64,000 nt of DNA from Sphaerulina vaccinii (lineage: Eukaryota; Ascomycota; Dothideomycetes; Mycosphaerellales; Mycosphaerellaceae), in NCBI GenBank assembly GCA_022570795.1, contig JAKUDP010000028.1, positions 124,001-188,000 of the forward strand, given 5' to 3'. The notes beneath the pieces were generated by a model that was not told the origin of the DNA, did not search any database, and saw only the letters and a program-made list of their open reading frames with translations. Below, piece by piece: positions 31,749-43,479 of this stretch. Made by a program: the position numbers and the translations under genes. Within the stretch, counting starts at the first letter, position 1. Every line of letters begins with the position of its first letter.

Positions 31749-32946
31749 TCACGGCATCGAGTCTCGAATCGCCTGCGCAGCTGCGGCGATAAATTCGTTG
31801 AGCTCCGGTATTGGTCGCTGAGACTCTCTGGCAAGTCGCGCCGCTGTACGATACTGCTCGATGTGCTGCCTTCGCAGTTTCTTCTCCTCCAACTCCTTCT
31901 CGCGCAGAGCCTCAGCTCTCCGCTTCTCTATCAACAGGGGATCATCATCCTTCAGTGCGATTCTGCCTCGAAAGCAGACCTCATTTTTGACTTCTCCCGT
32001 TTCATCATCCAGCATGAACACTTCGGCATTCGCGCAATACTTGTGGCTCTCCAGCATCTGCTTAGTCTTGTCATGGAGATCGCCAATCGTGAGGCCGTCC
32101 TTGTTGGTAACTGTACAAGATGGTTGTTCGTGATCGTCGATGCCATGGTGCAGGTTGTATCGGCAGCATTCGACAAAGACTTGGAGCTCTTTGACTGGAG
32201 GTTGGCATACGAACATCTTTCGAATCCTCGATCCGATTGTTTGTGGCATATGATAATAGTCGTTGGTTGCACTGAATTCGGCTTTGAAAACGACTTCGTT
32301 GCCGGGTACAGTTTCTTCTCGATTCGACAGTCCTCGGTGTGTGCTGAAGCCTGATCTTGTCCCAAAGCCAGGCAGCACTTCGCTGTAACCGGATATGCGA
32401 CCTTGGAATGCTGTTCGTAGGTGGCCGTCTATCGTGTCTGGACGAAGGCACAGCTGTCTTTGCAGGTTTGCAGAGGACTCAATGGCGGTACGCCATTGCT
32501 TATTCACGCGGTACTGCGAATGTGTAAGTGCATACTTCATGGCAAAGTCGTCATGTTCCTTCCAAGCGTATTGAAATTGGACTCCCCATTGCACTTACGG
32601 TCTTGAGCAGCTCTAGTAGAGGCAGCTTGCTGAGAATTAGTTCCAGTAGCTCCGGCACATCGAAGACTCGTTGTGCCAGGCCACGAGCGCCGTCTGGGCA
32701 TCTTTCGGCGTACAAGGAAGGTCGTCCGGTGCAACGAAGGTGTACATCAAGACCTGCTGCAGCTGCTCGTGCTTCTTCCAGAGGCCGTTTGAGAGTGGCG
32801 GGACTCAGGGCACCGGACTTGGCAAGATGGTCAAGCTGATTGAGCGCTGCATCGAGAGCAGCTTGATGCTCAACAGCTGCTCGGAATTCATCATCTCTCT
32901 GCTTAAACTTCTTCCGCCATTCTGCCATGCTGTCGTAGTTAGGCAT
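31749..32946 (-). CDS. F-box-like protein
   Basis: Exons 32599-32946 and 31749-32513, joined over an 85-nt intron (GTAAGT..CGCAG), encode 370 residues. A coiled-coil-prone N-terminus (residues 1-60) is followed by RVFDVPELLELILSKLPLLE and then LLKTYRVNKQWRTAIESSANLQRQLCL, an F-box-like helical motif that is complete only after splicing. The spacing L-P-E-L-x3-I-L-x-L-P-x3-L-L-x3-V-x-K-x-W matches a form common in fungal F-box proteins. The C-terminal part includes VFVCCRYNLHHG-like strands and a charged helix (EKRRAEALREKELEEKKLRRQ, split here by description) near the end. Expected role: substrate adaptor for an SCF ubiquitin ligase; substrate unknown. It is divergent from the Mpv17-family gene. 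Confidence 0.78.
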
Positions 32947-33497
32947 TTCGAGTGCTGCCGGGAGGTTTCAGAACTTTTGAGTGGTGGTAGTGTATTTGCA
33001 AGGGAACATGCGGCTTCCAGTTAAGTAAGCAAAGAGTGGGTCCGATTGTCTTTGTAGCCTTGTAGACTTCTATATCGACATCGTTCAGCACTCGTTGCCC
33101 CAGTGCGTGCAGAGATCAATAGGCACCTACCGTCTAGTGTCTGGCCGAGCGATGTCAAGGGCAACGATGTTGCTGGGCTATTCTATACATATATTCATGT
33201 ATAATTAGGGTTTGTTTCCGCCGCTCAAACCTTCTCCACGAAAGATCAGCGCCCGGGCAGCCACATTGCATTGCCTCACATGTGAGGCTCCTTCGAGTGT
33301 GATCTCCAGTCTACAAGACGCTTCACCATACCAGCGACCCACGAATATACACCGGCAGCCCTACCCAATCAGTCTGTATCGTAGACACAACGAGATCGAG
33401 ATCCAAGAGGTCGTACAGAACGCTCCTCCGAGTCCGACGCTGGACGTCATAGTCGTCAAGAACACAGAATTGGCGGTTTGCGCCTGCTCACTTCACC
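32947..33497. other. Divergent promoter region, F-box-like / Mpv17-family
   Basis: 0.55 kb between two start codons. A plus-strand frame through 33212-33733 lacks any domain and overlaps the real exon in another frame. No repeat seen. Confidence 0.4.
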
Positions 33498-34506
33498 ATG
33501 TTCTTGAGCGACGCCAGGAAACGTGTGCTTCGGCAGCTGAACAGTCGATATATCTACGGACGATATCCTCTACTACACGCCATCATCGCTCTCATTCAAA
33601 TCACGATGGTGTCGATACTTGTGCGGAAATTCAATGCATACTATGCGAACAGGCCCATACTTACGACCATGATCACCAACGCTGTATGTCTACCTATCTC
33701 CGACAGGCTTACAGCGCTACGTCTCTGATCTGACTTGCTCCTCACAGGTACTCGGAGGGATCGCAGATACGGTGGCACAGACACTCACAGCAGTTCGACA
33801 TCGACAACGGCAAAAAGCACTCAGTCCCAATGATGGCGATCAGGGACTTCTCTCTATTGAGATACAAGATTTGGACAAGAAGGTGCCATGGCCAGAGGAC
33901 GACTACATGACACCCCTATCAAAGCGTGGACCTCCACCTTTTGACTTCGAGCGATTGACGAGATTCATGGCCTATGGTTTCATGATGGCACCTATACAGC
34001 ACAAATGGTTCGGCTTTCTCAGCAGGATATTTCCAATTGGAGAGGGCAAGGGCACCCCAAATGCTCTCCGTCGAGTAGCATTTGATCAATTCTTGTTCGC
34101 GCCTGTCGGTATGTCGAGCAGCAAGGAATTCGTACCGTATAGGTTCAAGCTAACAGTACACTAAGGTCTCGCGGCATTCTTCACGTTCATGACAGTCGCA
34201 GAAGGCGGTGGCAAGCGTGCCGTCATGCGCAAGTTCCAGGACGTATATCTACCAGCGCTCAAGGCAAACTTCATAGTATGGCCGCTTGTCCAGGTGCTGA
34301 ACTTTCGCGTCATACCGATACAGTTCCAGATCGTAAGTACTCAATGCCACATGGATGAACATCAACGTTGTCGATCTCCATTGCTAACTGTGAACTAGCC
34401 ATTCGTGTCAACCATTGGTATCTTCTGGACGGCCTACTTGAGCCTCACCAATTCCTCCGACGAACCAGTCGAGAGCCCTTTGAGATCGCCGGCGATCCCA
34501 GCTTGA
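33498..34506 (+). CDS. Mpv17/PMP22-family membrane protein
   Basis: Four exons (33498-33683, 33748-34108, 34166-34332, 34399-34506; introns 64, 57 and 66 nt) encode 273 residues. The ATG context ttcaccATGttc is good. Seen: LLHAIIALIQITMVSILVRK then NRPILTTMITNAVLGGIADTVAQTL, the usual N-terminal segment of the family; MAYGFMMAPIQHKWFGFLSR, the GP-x2-H-x-W-type motif with Ala-Pro; and ANFIVWPLVQVLNFRVIPIQFQIPFV, the C-terminal W-P-x2-Q-x3-F signature, all restored by splicing. Members are peroxisomal or inner mitochondrial membrane channels (PXMP2, Sym1); in Pezizomycotina one paralogue sorts Woronin bodies. The 50-residue charged insertion after exon 1 (RHRQRQKALSPNDGD onwards) is larger than in Sym1. 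Exact organelle cannot be told. Confidence 0.87.
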
Positions 34507-34899
34507 GCGCGTACAGCCTACTTCACTCTGAACGCCTAATATATCACGCTACGAATGTGCGCATGTGGCTTGAGCAGCAATTGAACTGCCTCAGCATCGG
34601 AGGGAATCGGAAAGCCTTCACCAGTCTAGCTTGGCGTTTGGTGTTCAACAGCATGGGCATAGGAACTGGGAAGCATTGCCTCGGAACAGGGCTACAGTAT
34701 GTACGTTACGTTACGAATACCAATACCTGAATGAATGAGTATAATAGCACGGAGTTGCTCGCTCTCACTTCCAAACTGACGTCGGCCTTCAAAAGTGAAA
34801 GACCCCACCACATCCTTCTTTCTTGCCCCACCAACGACTTTTGTTTTGAACTTCAGATTACACATCAATCGACTCTCATACAATCCACATACGATCAAG
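34507..34899. other. PGK promoter region
   Basis: 0.39 kb between the Mpv17-family stop and the phosphoglycerate kinase start. The 80 bp before the ATG are CT- and CA-rich, as in highly expressed fungal genes. No gene-like frame. Confidence 0.4.
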
Positions 34900-36225
34900 A
34901 TGTCCCTAAGCAGCAAGCTCTCGATCACCGACGTCGACGTCAAGGACAAGCGCGTCCTCATCCGTGTATGCGCTTCCTGCCAAAGCTCAAGTCTGCATGT
35001 CGAGTACCAGCATTGACAGCAAATCTAGGTCGACTTCAATGTTCCACTTGACAAGGAGACCAACTCCAAGATCACCAACAACCAGCGAATCGTCGGAGCC
35101 CTGCCTACCATCAAATATGCTGCCGACAATGGCGCCAAAGCAGTCGTGCTCATGTCCCACCTTGGACGTCCAGATGGCAAGCCCAACAGCAAATACTCGT
35201 TGAAGCCAGTCGCCGCAGAGCTCGAGAAGCTGCTTGGCAAGAAGGTCACCTTCACAGATGACTGCGTTGGTCCCGAGGTCGAGAAGATTGTGAACGAGCA
35301 GAGCAATGGAGGTGTTGTGCTTCTCGAGAACTTGCGATTCCACGCTGAAGAGGAGGGCTCAAGCAAAGACAAGGATGGAAACAAGACCAAGCCCGACAAG
35401 GCAGATGTCGAGAAGTTCCGAAAGGGCCTGACTGCTCTTGGTGACGTCTACATCAATGATGCATTTGGCACAGCACACCGCGCACACAGCTCAATGGTCG
35501 GCGTGGACCTGCCTCAGAAGGCCTCAGGTTTCCTCGTCAAGAAGGAGTTGGAATACTTTGCCAAAGCACTTGAGAACCCACAGCGACCATTCCTGGCCAT
35601 CCTCGGCGGAGCAAAGGTCTCGGACAAGATTCAATTGATCGAAAACATGCTGGACAAGGTGGACTCATTGATCATCTGTGGTGGTATGGCATTCACATTC
35701 AAGAAGGTTTTGGACAACATGGAGATTGGAAACTCGTTATACGATGAAGCAGGCGCAAAGAAGGTTAAGGAATTGGTGGAGAAGGCCAAGAAGCAGAATG
35801 TCTCCATCACACTTCCTGTGGACTACACTACCGCAGACAAGTTCGCAGCAGATGCAAAGACTGGCTATGCTGAGGACAAAGACGGTATTCCAGAAGGCTG
35901 GATGGGACTTGACTGTGGCGAGAAGTCAATTGAACTGTTCAAGAAGACCATCAACGAAGCCAAGACTATCCTTTGGAATGGACCTCCTGGAGTCTTCGAG
36001 ATGAAGGCTTTCGAGAAGGGTACTCGGGCCACGATGGACGCCGCTGTTGCAGCTGCACAAGGCGGCAAGATTGTCATCATTGGTGGTGGCGACACTGCGA
36101 CTGTTGCAGCGCAGTACGGTGTGGAGGACAAGCTGAGCCACGTTTCTACTGGTGGTGGTGCATCGCTCGAGCTGCTCGAGGGTAAGGACTTGCCAGGTGT
36201 TTCAGCGCTGTCTGAGAAGTCGTGA
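34900..36225 (+). CDS. pgkA: Phosphoglycerate kinase
   Basis: Exons 34900-34965 and 35029-36225 (63-nt intron GTATGC..TCTAG) encode 420 residues, the normal length. It transfers phosphate from 1,3-bisphosphoglycerate to ADP in glycolysis, in the cytosol. Seen: [14 protein letters not shown] across the intron, [54 protein letters not shown] and the nucleotide-binding [15 protein letters not shown] and [19 protein letters not shown]. All substrate- and nucleotide-binding blocks are intact. Codon choice is visibly biased to C-ending codons, as expected for an abundant enzyme. It converges on sem1, 250 bp away. Confidence 0.97.
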
Positions 36226-36474
36226 ATACAAGGTAGTAGTAGTAGGAGGCTATGATCTGCCTTTCAATACCGTGCTCAGATGCGCAGCTGTAGATAGCTT
36301 TGATACCTCATGATGCCAGAGTCATGAACTTCTGTGTCCTCTTTTCAGATCTCATTCAGCGCGGCTCTCTCTTGTGCCAGTCACTTCATGTCTCCCTTGT
36401 CCATCTATCATTCGCTGCGCGCGTCGGAGAAGCGCTCGCTTTCATAAGTCATATCCATCTCCGTTACTGCCCTC

Positions 36475-36820
36475 TCATTTCCCCATCTTCTTCAACTCCT
36501 CCTTCAATTGCACCGAGAAATCATCCGTGGTATCATCGTCGTCCCAGCTCTCCTCCCACAAATGCGTGCTGCCTGCTTGTTGTCCGACTTCTTCTTCTCT
36601 GGCCCAGTCTATTATCCCCACTGTCAGTCCGAGTCTCTTTTCCCATGGAGTTGGCTGTTGGCAGCTTCTCGTTCTGGCTGTGGGAACATCACTTACCCTC
36701 AACTGGAAAGTCTTCGAACTCGTCGTCTTCTTCGAGCTGTGCGGCTTTGTTTTGTGGCTTTTCTGTGGTGGTGGATTCGGCAGCTGCTGCTTTGGCGGTG
36801 GTTTCTGGTGCGCTTGACAT
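36475..36820 (-). CDS. sem1: Sem1/DSS1 26S proteasome lid subunit
   Basis: Exons 36697-36820 and 36475-36608, joined over an 88-nt intron (GTAAGT..ACTGAC..AATAG), encode 85 residues. The two acidic patches separated by a Phe/Trp-containing hinge that define DSS1 are present: QLEEDDEFEDFPVE-DWAREEE, formed across the intron, then HLWEESWDDDDTTDDFSVQL, and a helical end KEELKKMGK. The protein tethers subunits of the proteasome lid and is also found with TREX-2 and BRCA2-like complexes in other eukaryotes. The usual length is 70-90 residues. It is divergent from the asparagine-synthetase-like gene with only 202 bp between starts. Confidence 0.95.
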
Positions 36821-37022
36821 GATGGGTGGTTTGATGTCTTGGAGCGGTGGTTGGCTGAGAGAAGTTGGGTGTTGATGTTGTTGATGTAGATGTCGGTGAT
36901 GGATGGTGGATGGTGGAGCCCTGAGTGAGCTTCTTTGGACCTTGCTTTAGATCTACTTACCACAACATCCACTTCACTTTTCTTCACCACACTCCTTTTC
37001 ACGGACTGGCCTCTGATCTCAG
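36821..37022. promoter_or_regulatory. Bidirectional promoter, sem1 / asparagine-synthetase-like gene
   Basis: The start codons face away from each other across 202 bp, so both promoters must fit here. The stretch is rich in CA and CT repeats such as CAACATCAACAC on the sem1 side. No TATA-like element stands out. Confidence 0.6.
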
Positions 37023-38887
37023 ATGTGTGGCATCTTCTGCTCGATTGCGAAACATGGCCATGTTGCGCCCTCGAAGATCACGAAAGAACGGCTTGTAGCA
37101 CGAGGCCCAGACGCGTCAAAAGAAGTTCAAGTCAAAGTGAAGGCAACGTCAGAAGAAGACCCAGTTTATGTCACACTCTTTTCGACTGTTCTCTCCCTTC
37201 GTGGATGCGTGACGACCGAGCAGCCTTTTCAGCGCAGTGGCTCCGACTCTGCGCTGTGCTGGAACGGCGAAGCATGGAAGATCCGCAATCAACGGCCACA
37301 TGAGAACGACAACGACACGTCTGCTGTCTACGATCTACTCCATTCGGCGCTCGACCAGGCGGAGAGTCCTGCTGGATCAAGCTCGCAAGATTCTGCGATT
37401 GCCAGTGCCAGCATCATTTCGAGTACTCTTTCCCTGATATCTGGACCATATGCTTTTGTCTATTACCACAAGCAGACATCCAGGTTGTTCTTCGGTCGAG
37501 ACTTTCTTGGACGTCGTTCACTACTGTGGAAAGTCGGTGCAGACCAAGAGCTTCTGCTTAGCAGTGTCGGAGACGGATCACTGGACGGCTCCTGGACAGA
37601 AGTTGAAGCAGATGGCATTTATTGCATTGATTTCGCCCTGAAGGCAGCTGCGATACCCACCACTGAGGGATGTTCAATCTCAAGCGATTTTCATGTGTTC
37701 AAGGTACCGTACACGTTCTCAGATCTTTCAGATAACAATACTTCTGTAGGTCGTACATTATCCGCAATGCAGTATTCATCATACTCATGCAACGGTAGGT
37801 CATTCCTCAGCTATCTCTAAAGAGGCAACAATCCAAGACGTGTAGACTTGACGAAACGTCTCCGTCTGTGTCCATCTTAGGCGGTTTCTTGCGGGACTCG
37901 TTGTCATCAAGAGTGTTGGGCATACCAGAATCGCCTGGTCAATCCATGAATAAACTCGTACACCGGACACCCAGACTTGCGGTCCTATTCTCAGGAGGAC
38001 TCGACTGTACCCTACTCGCGAGGATTTGCCACGACATTCTACCTCACGATGCTCCTATTGACCTACTCAATGTTGCGTTCCAGAACCCAAGAGCTCATAA
38101 GAACGCCGGAGATGGCGCCTATGAGCTGTGCCCAGACCGGATCACAGGACGCAACTCACACGCGGAACTGCTCAGAGTCTGCCCGGGACGAACATGGCGC
38201 TTTGTTGCAATTGATATTCCATATACGGAGTTCCAGGAACATCGCACTCGTGTTACCGAGCTAATTTTTCCTCACAACACTGAGATGGACCTCAGCATAG
38301 CTTCTGCATTGTACTTTGCGGCTCGTGGGACTGGTACGACTCGTCAAGAGGCATCCGATCAGCTCATACCATACACGACCGAGGCACGAGTCTTACTTTC
38401 TGGACTAGGAGCCGACGAGCTGTTCGCTGGGTACACACGCCATGCTACTGCGTTCCGGAGACAAGGACTAGAAGGATTACTGGACGAGTTAGACTTGGAC
38501 GTTGCGAGACTTGGCAAGCGCAACCTGGGCCGTGATGATCGTGTGATTAGTCACTGGGCCAAGGAGGCGAGGTTCCCTTTCCTTGATGAAGATGTCGTGC
38601 GCTGGGCACTGGACTGTCCGATATCTGGTAAATGTGACTTTGGCGCCGAGACTGGCGCTGGCGACATTGACCTCGATTCGTGTGCAGATATCGAGTCTGG
38701 CAAGAAAGTGCTGAGGTGTCTTGCTTGGAAGCTAGGCATGAAGGAAGTGGCCAAGGAGAAGAAGCGCGCGGTGAGTGAGGGCACTTACTGCATCATGGTC
38801 TTTGCTCATCTGTAGCAGATTCAATTCGGCGCTCGCACCGCGAAGATGGAAACTGGCAAGACCAAAGGCACTACGCTGTTAGCGTGA
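37023..38887 (+). CDS. Asparagine synthetase-like protein (ASNSD1 type)
   Basis: Exons 37023-37794, 37881-38770 and 38816-38887 (introns 86 and 45 nt) encode 577 residues. It opens MCGIFCSIA, the Cys2 nucleophile of class II glutamine amidotransferases, with RGPDAS and LRG further on. The synthetase half has the ATP-pyrophosphatase P-loop LFSGGLDCTLLAR (residues about 293-305), LLSGLGADELFAGYTRHA and FPFLDEDVVRWAL, and ends KKRAQIQFGARTAKME, which the last short exon supplies. The pattern is that of the ASNSD1/YML096W group rather than the main asparagine synthetase, and the true substrate of that group is not established. It shares a 202-bp promoter region with sem1. Confidence 0.9.
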
Positions 38888-39846
38888 AGCGGCACGCCAT
38901 CCCGAAATTGACGATACTCAAACGGTAAGTTGTCTCGCGTTTTTTTCTTTGTCACTACAGTGATGATGGAATGTGTTCTCTCGGGAGCGCATTCAGATAC
39001 TTGTGAGATGATCCATCTCCTGACCTAGCCCGCCTTTAAGGTTGTGGTTGGGCAGTGAAGAGGCATCAGTGATCTCGTTAAAGGCAAGTCTGAGTAGTGC
39101 CAAAGGAAATCAACTATCTAGCGATGTTCTCAGTTCGCGAATGTCAGCTAACAAGATCATGATCGCAGCGCAAGAACTTTGGCTTCGGACGAGAACCACT
39201 TCAATGTGGCATGCCAAAGCGCAATCCCTACCGAGATATCTGCTCCTCTCACCTCGTGAACTGGAAGTGAGCCTAGCATTTCATGACGCACCGAACTGAG
39301 CCTGCCAAATGAAGGATGACTGCGAGTGAGGTTTGCAGTGAAAATGTCGATATTTTTCGCACTGGCAGCATGAGACCCTATCTGGTCATGCTGCTGAAGT
39401 GGGCACGCAGACTGTTCAGTCATGCCGCGCATGCGGGAACCCCATGCTAGCTACGGCACTCACATTATGGACACTCGTGCCCTTCGAGTGACCTGTGCGA
39501 CTCGATGGGTGACAGGTATGCGTGGCGCGGGCAGCAAGCAGCTGAGAAAGGAGAGGCATAAGTACCAAACGCATTCCTCTCAATCTGACTTTCCTTTTGT
39601 ATCAGTGAACAACAGCAACAGAAGAACGACTGCAAACACTACCAAGGATCAGACAGATACCGAACGAACCCACTCCAGTACTCCAGTGCCCACCTTCCTA
39701 CCTTACTAGTACGACGAACAGCTTCGAATCCAGCCTCCATAACTCGACATATATCTCCGAGTATAAGCTTTGTTGGGGTTCTTGTACAGCCATTCACTGC
39801 TCAGTCGCTCACTCCGAGCTCCCCGGACCAGTCCGCGAAGTACACA
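38888..39846. other. Intergenic region
   Basis: 0.96 kb before the His-rich protein gene. A TATAAG-like element occurs near 39762-39768, about 80 bp before the start codon. No gene-like frame or repeat seen. Confidence 0.4.
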
Positions 39847-41987
39847 ATGTCTCTGTCACTGACAAGCACCATCAAGACAGCTGCAGCCAGCATTACAACA
39901 GGACTGCCGGCTCCAGCTATCAGCGCATGTCCAAAAGACTTCGTCGTGAGTCATAGCACTCAACACCTACGCTCGAGATTGTGCACAACGCTGACCAGAT
40001 ACAGGACATAAGCCCAGATGACGACCAAGGCAGCGATGGCGTCCCCTTGTCAGCCATGATCAGTGGGATACCTGGCTCATCCGTGGTACGTTTCTTGTTG
40101 TCTGATTCGAGGGCATTATATTTGCATGTTCCTTCACTGACACTCAACAGACTTCCGCCTTGTTCTCGTCGTTCTCGTCGCGAGTTTCCGCCCCATCCAA
40201 AGCTGTCGGCTCCCAGACTCACAAGCGTCGAATCGCAGAGACCACGGGTCCTTACGCACGATCTGACAACGACGAGCTCCTCGTCCTCACTACTTCGCAG
40301 TCTTATGCGACTCCATCTTACATGCCAACTACTTTCCGCAAGATCATGGTTCGTGCTCGCAATGCCTCCGAGTCTACCACCGATACAATTGGAGTCGATC
40401 ATGCAGCTACCAATGCCATTGAGGCTATGGCTGAGACCAGCGTGGACACCTTCACCGCCGCAACCCACTTCCCTATCTTGCCAGGCGCCTACAGAGGCCC
40501 CATCGCCCTGAAGAACGGCACCGCGCCTATAGTGCGAGCTTCTGGTTCTGGCGCTTTACGTCTTGGAACTGCACCCGCATCGGCAGCGAGTCCAGAGAGC
40601 ACCATGGCTGCGACATCAGAGAATGCACATACCCTTACCGCCTTCCAGATCAACGCATTGCCGCTCGCGCAAGCACCCAAGTGGACATCGGGCGAGAAGG
40701 GAACATTCCTTTTCCTCCCAGATACCCAAAGCCAAGATTCAGCTGAGATCGAGCAGGCGCTAGAGAAGCAAGTGTACACAGCTAGTGTCGAATTCAACGA
40801 AGCAGGAGTCTTCCTTGTGGATGGTACTCCTTTGTTGACCGCGGACCCAAGCAGGGTCGCTATGGCTGGACAAGCTCCAGCAGCTGAACCAAATGCTGCA
40901 TCTGTCAATACAGACAGCGATGCGCCGACTTCGACTGACGCCTCGCCTGGCTTAGAGCAGAGATGGCTTGGACTTGGAAAGAAGACAAAATCTGCAGCTC
41001 ATGCCACTAAAGCGGCATCGTCTGCTACTAAGCCAACTGCTGTCAAGGGCGGAGGACTGCTCGGTCATCTCACTGGTGGCGCGAAGAGTGTACTTGCAGG
41101 CCACCTGGAGCACATCGGACTTCCTAAGGCTGGACATCATAACACTGCTGCACCAAAGGTATCCACAACAGTACACTCCAAGACCGGGCACCACGCGGCT
41201 GTGCATACTGCAGTCCATACCGGAAGCGAACACCATGCCTCAAGCGGTCACACAGGTACACATGCGTCTCCAGACCATGGCGATGTCGGACATGGTCAAC
41301 ATGAAGCGTCGAGCCACTCTACCAATGGCACGGTTCATAGCTCAACCCACGCCTCGGAAACTGATAGCTATGCTGGTCAAGATTCGCCACAGGCGACATC
41401 TGAGCCTAGCTCCGATACAGCAGGCGGTGAGGAGACCACAAAGAAGCCAACTTTCGGTCCAAAAGCCCCACATCCTCCGGAGATGCCAGAGAGCCTCATG
41501 GCCGCTCTAGTGCGCCCACCTAACCCCAGCGACACAGACACAGACAAGCCAACTTTCGGTCCAAAAGAGCAGGACTATGCCACTGCAGACAAGCCATACA
41601 TCACTTGGCGCAACGGCCATGAAGTCGCCACTGCCGAAGCGCCAGGGCAGGTCCAAGAAAGTGTGGCAGACTGCAGAATCACACGAAACCAATCGTGGCT
41701 CTTCACAGCAACGACGATAGTGCAGCAAACTAATATCAGCAGAATCGCCGTCTTCGAAAGAGTAAGCATTGCACTCTGTACGTCAAAACAATCAAGCATG
41801 CGGTCGTTGTAGAGGACCCAAAAGCTGATGTGGTCTTGGCAGGGTTCTTGGACCTGCCCTGGCGCCAGACATCGCGAAGATCAAGGATTCCAAGGGCGAA
41901 GAGACCGGACCGATGACGTCGGCAGAGCTGAAGGCACAAATGGAGAGGGCAAACCTGGCAGCACACAGCAATGGGCCACAGCTCTGA
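39847..41987 (+). CDS. His-rich low-complexity protein, unknown function
   Basis: Not recognised. I read exons 39847-39945, 40005-40085, 40151-41660, 41740-41761 and 41843-41987, giving 618 residues. The first two junctions are clean (GTGAGT..CAG, GTACGT..CACTGAC..CAG). The end needs a 22-nt exon; this is the only arrangement I found that joins the long exon to the protein-like tail VLGPALAPDIAKIKDSKGEE, so the 3' structure is tentative. Residues about 60-280 look folded (RPYARSDNDELLVLTTS-like start, then HFPILPGAYRGPIALKNGTA and GEKGTFLFLPDTQ). The next 170 residues are His/Ser/Thr-rich (HHAAVHTAVHTGSEHH). Two KPTFGPK repeats follow. No signal peptide or membrane segment is evident. The His-rich segment might bind metal; that is speculation. 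Confidence 0.65.
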
Positions 41988-42386
41988 TGCACACACGGTC
42001 GAGACCTAGTTGGGACTCCAGAGCTGATTTAACCAAAACAGGCTTGGGATGGCCCGGAGACTGCTGCGGTCGGGCATGGGTGACGATCTGGGTGGCAGCA
42101 ATCCCATCCTGCGAGCGAGATTCATGATGAGATGCTCATTCTTTTGATTTGGAAGCCATGCAAGGTGATTTTGGCGGCGCGCGGAGCGAGAATACTGTAT
42201 GGTTTACAACAGCATGATTAGGTTACGGTGGCGACGACTTGCGAGTGCGGAATACGTGTCTTGATTTCATTAAAAGCGGAGAGTCCCTGTTCTGTGATCT
42301 ACTTGTATGAAACCTGTTCTAGATAGCTGAACATCATCATCAGCCTTTGACTCGATCGATAATGCGAGAGTCGGTGTGACTGACCA
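41988..42386. other. Convergent intergenic region
   Basis: 0.4 kb between two stop codons; nothing recognised. Confidence 0.4.
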
Positions 42387-42620
42387 CTATGCACCACCCT
42401 CGCGCTTGGCATATTCCTCCTCTATTCTCTCCTCATACAGCTTATCCGCAGCTTCCTCAGCACTTCCAGGCTTACTCGCAGAGGATCCAATCTGGGGCTT
42501 TTCTGGCTGAGTTGATGTGTAAGAAACCAGATTTCCTCCGCTGCTGCCTCCGACTGCTGTTTCCGAGGTAGATGGCGTCTCCTCCTTGAGGCCTGTGCTT
42601 GTGTGTGGTAGGGAAGACAT
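42387..42620 (-). CDS. Small conserved-looking acidic protein
   Basis: Single exon, 77 residues, from an ATG to a stop with no interruption. A Ser/Thr/Gly-rich N-terminal half is followed by a charged helix near the end, EEAADKLYEERIEEEYAKRE, and the final GGA. Short proteins ending in such a helix are widespread in Pezizomycotina and remain unnamed as far as I know; I infer conservation from resemblance and cannot check it. No signal peptide or membrane segment. The alternative is a chance frame, but length, composition and the clean amphipathic end argue for a gene. Confidence 0.6.
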   Translation of the reverse strand: MSSLPHTSTGLKEETPSTSETAVGGSSGGNLVSYTSTQPEKPQIGSSASKPGSAEEAADKLYEERIEEEYAKREGGA

Positions 42621-43479
42621 GGTGTTTTTCTTGGTGTTGGTTTGATGTGGATCGTATTGTTGTTGTTCAAGAGAGAGTGGCGGTGCAACAGTGATGTCAG
42701 AAGTGGCAGGAGCGTTTTAGTAAGCAGCTGGAAATAGACTTGCAGCTTCGCGACAACTTCGCGTCTTCGAGCAGTCGAACACCAACATCGACATTTACAT
42801 TGAAGATCTGCTATCTGACCTGCTTCGCCGTCCATACCACAGAGGCTACTTCAGGGAGGCTTCCTGTCTGCTGCACTATCGATGTCAGCGCTGGAGCAAG
42901 TCGATTCAGCCTCTTCAGCTCCCATTCTGCCTCATTTTAGCAACAGGGATCCTCGAGGGCCAATCGCAGACCCAAAATCGAGCTAACGCTAGTTCATGAC
43001 CGGCTTGGCTTAAAATGAGGCAGAATGATCTTCTACGCGACTTCGCGTCCTGCAACCATCAACACCAAGGCCACTCTTCACGACGATCGCAGCCAGGCTA
43101 CGGAACCACAAACTCCAAGATGGCAGCATGGGATGTTGCACGATTGCACGAGCATGAAGAATATTATTATAGCGATGTCCACTGACCCGCTGCACTCCAA
43201 ACAACCAAAGACCGCAACAGCAAAGCAAGCAGATATAGCCGGACACCAAATCCAACGCCTGGACGCCACCCAGCCGTGAAGCTCACAACTCCTGGTCAAT
43301 TAACGATAGTCGACCCCCTTGCGAGTGAAAGCCATACCAGAAGAACTCGAAGAACTCGAAGAACTCTCTGCCCAAGGCGCTTGTCGACATTCAAGCTCTG
43401 CCAGAGTAAACTGGGTACGATGAGTGCCCCTGCCTACAAAATGTGAGCTCAGCATCCAGAAACTGCATTGTCAACTTAC
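42621..43479. other. Intergenic region with inverted repeat
   Basis: 0.86 kb containing the 17-bp inverted repeat at 42923-43028. Two plus frames (42740-42940, 43025-43279) have no domain-like content. Confidence 0.4.
42923..43028. repeat. Inverted repeat, 17-bp arms
   Basis: Left arm 42923-42939 (CATTCTGCCTCATTTTA) is the exact reverse complement of 43012-43028; both arms continue with a near match (GC/AGC, then AA). The loop is 72 bp. It could form a hairpin or be the ends of a small element; no target-site duplication is obvious. Confidence 0.9.

Noticed and set aside
33212..33733. Plus-strand frame of 173 codons upstream of the Mpv17-family gene
   Set aside because: It overlaps the true first exon and intron in a different frame and shows no protein features.
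41828..42127. Alternative 3' frame for the His-rich protein gene
   Set aside because: Reading straight from the GTAAGC donor at 41762 gives this Arg/Gly-rich frame; the alternative using a 22-nt exon gives a tail with much more protein-like composition and a nearer stop.
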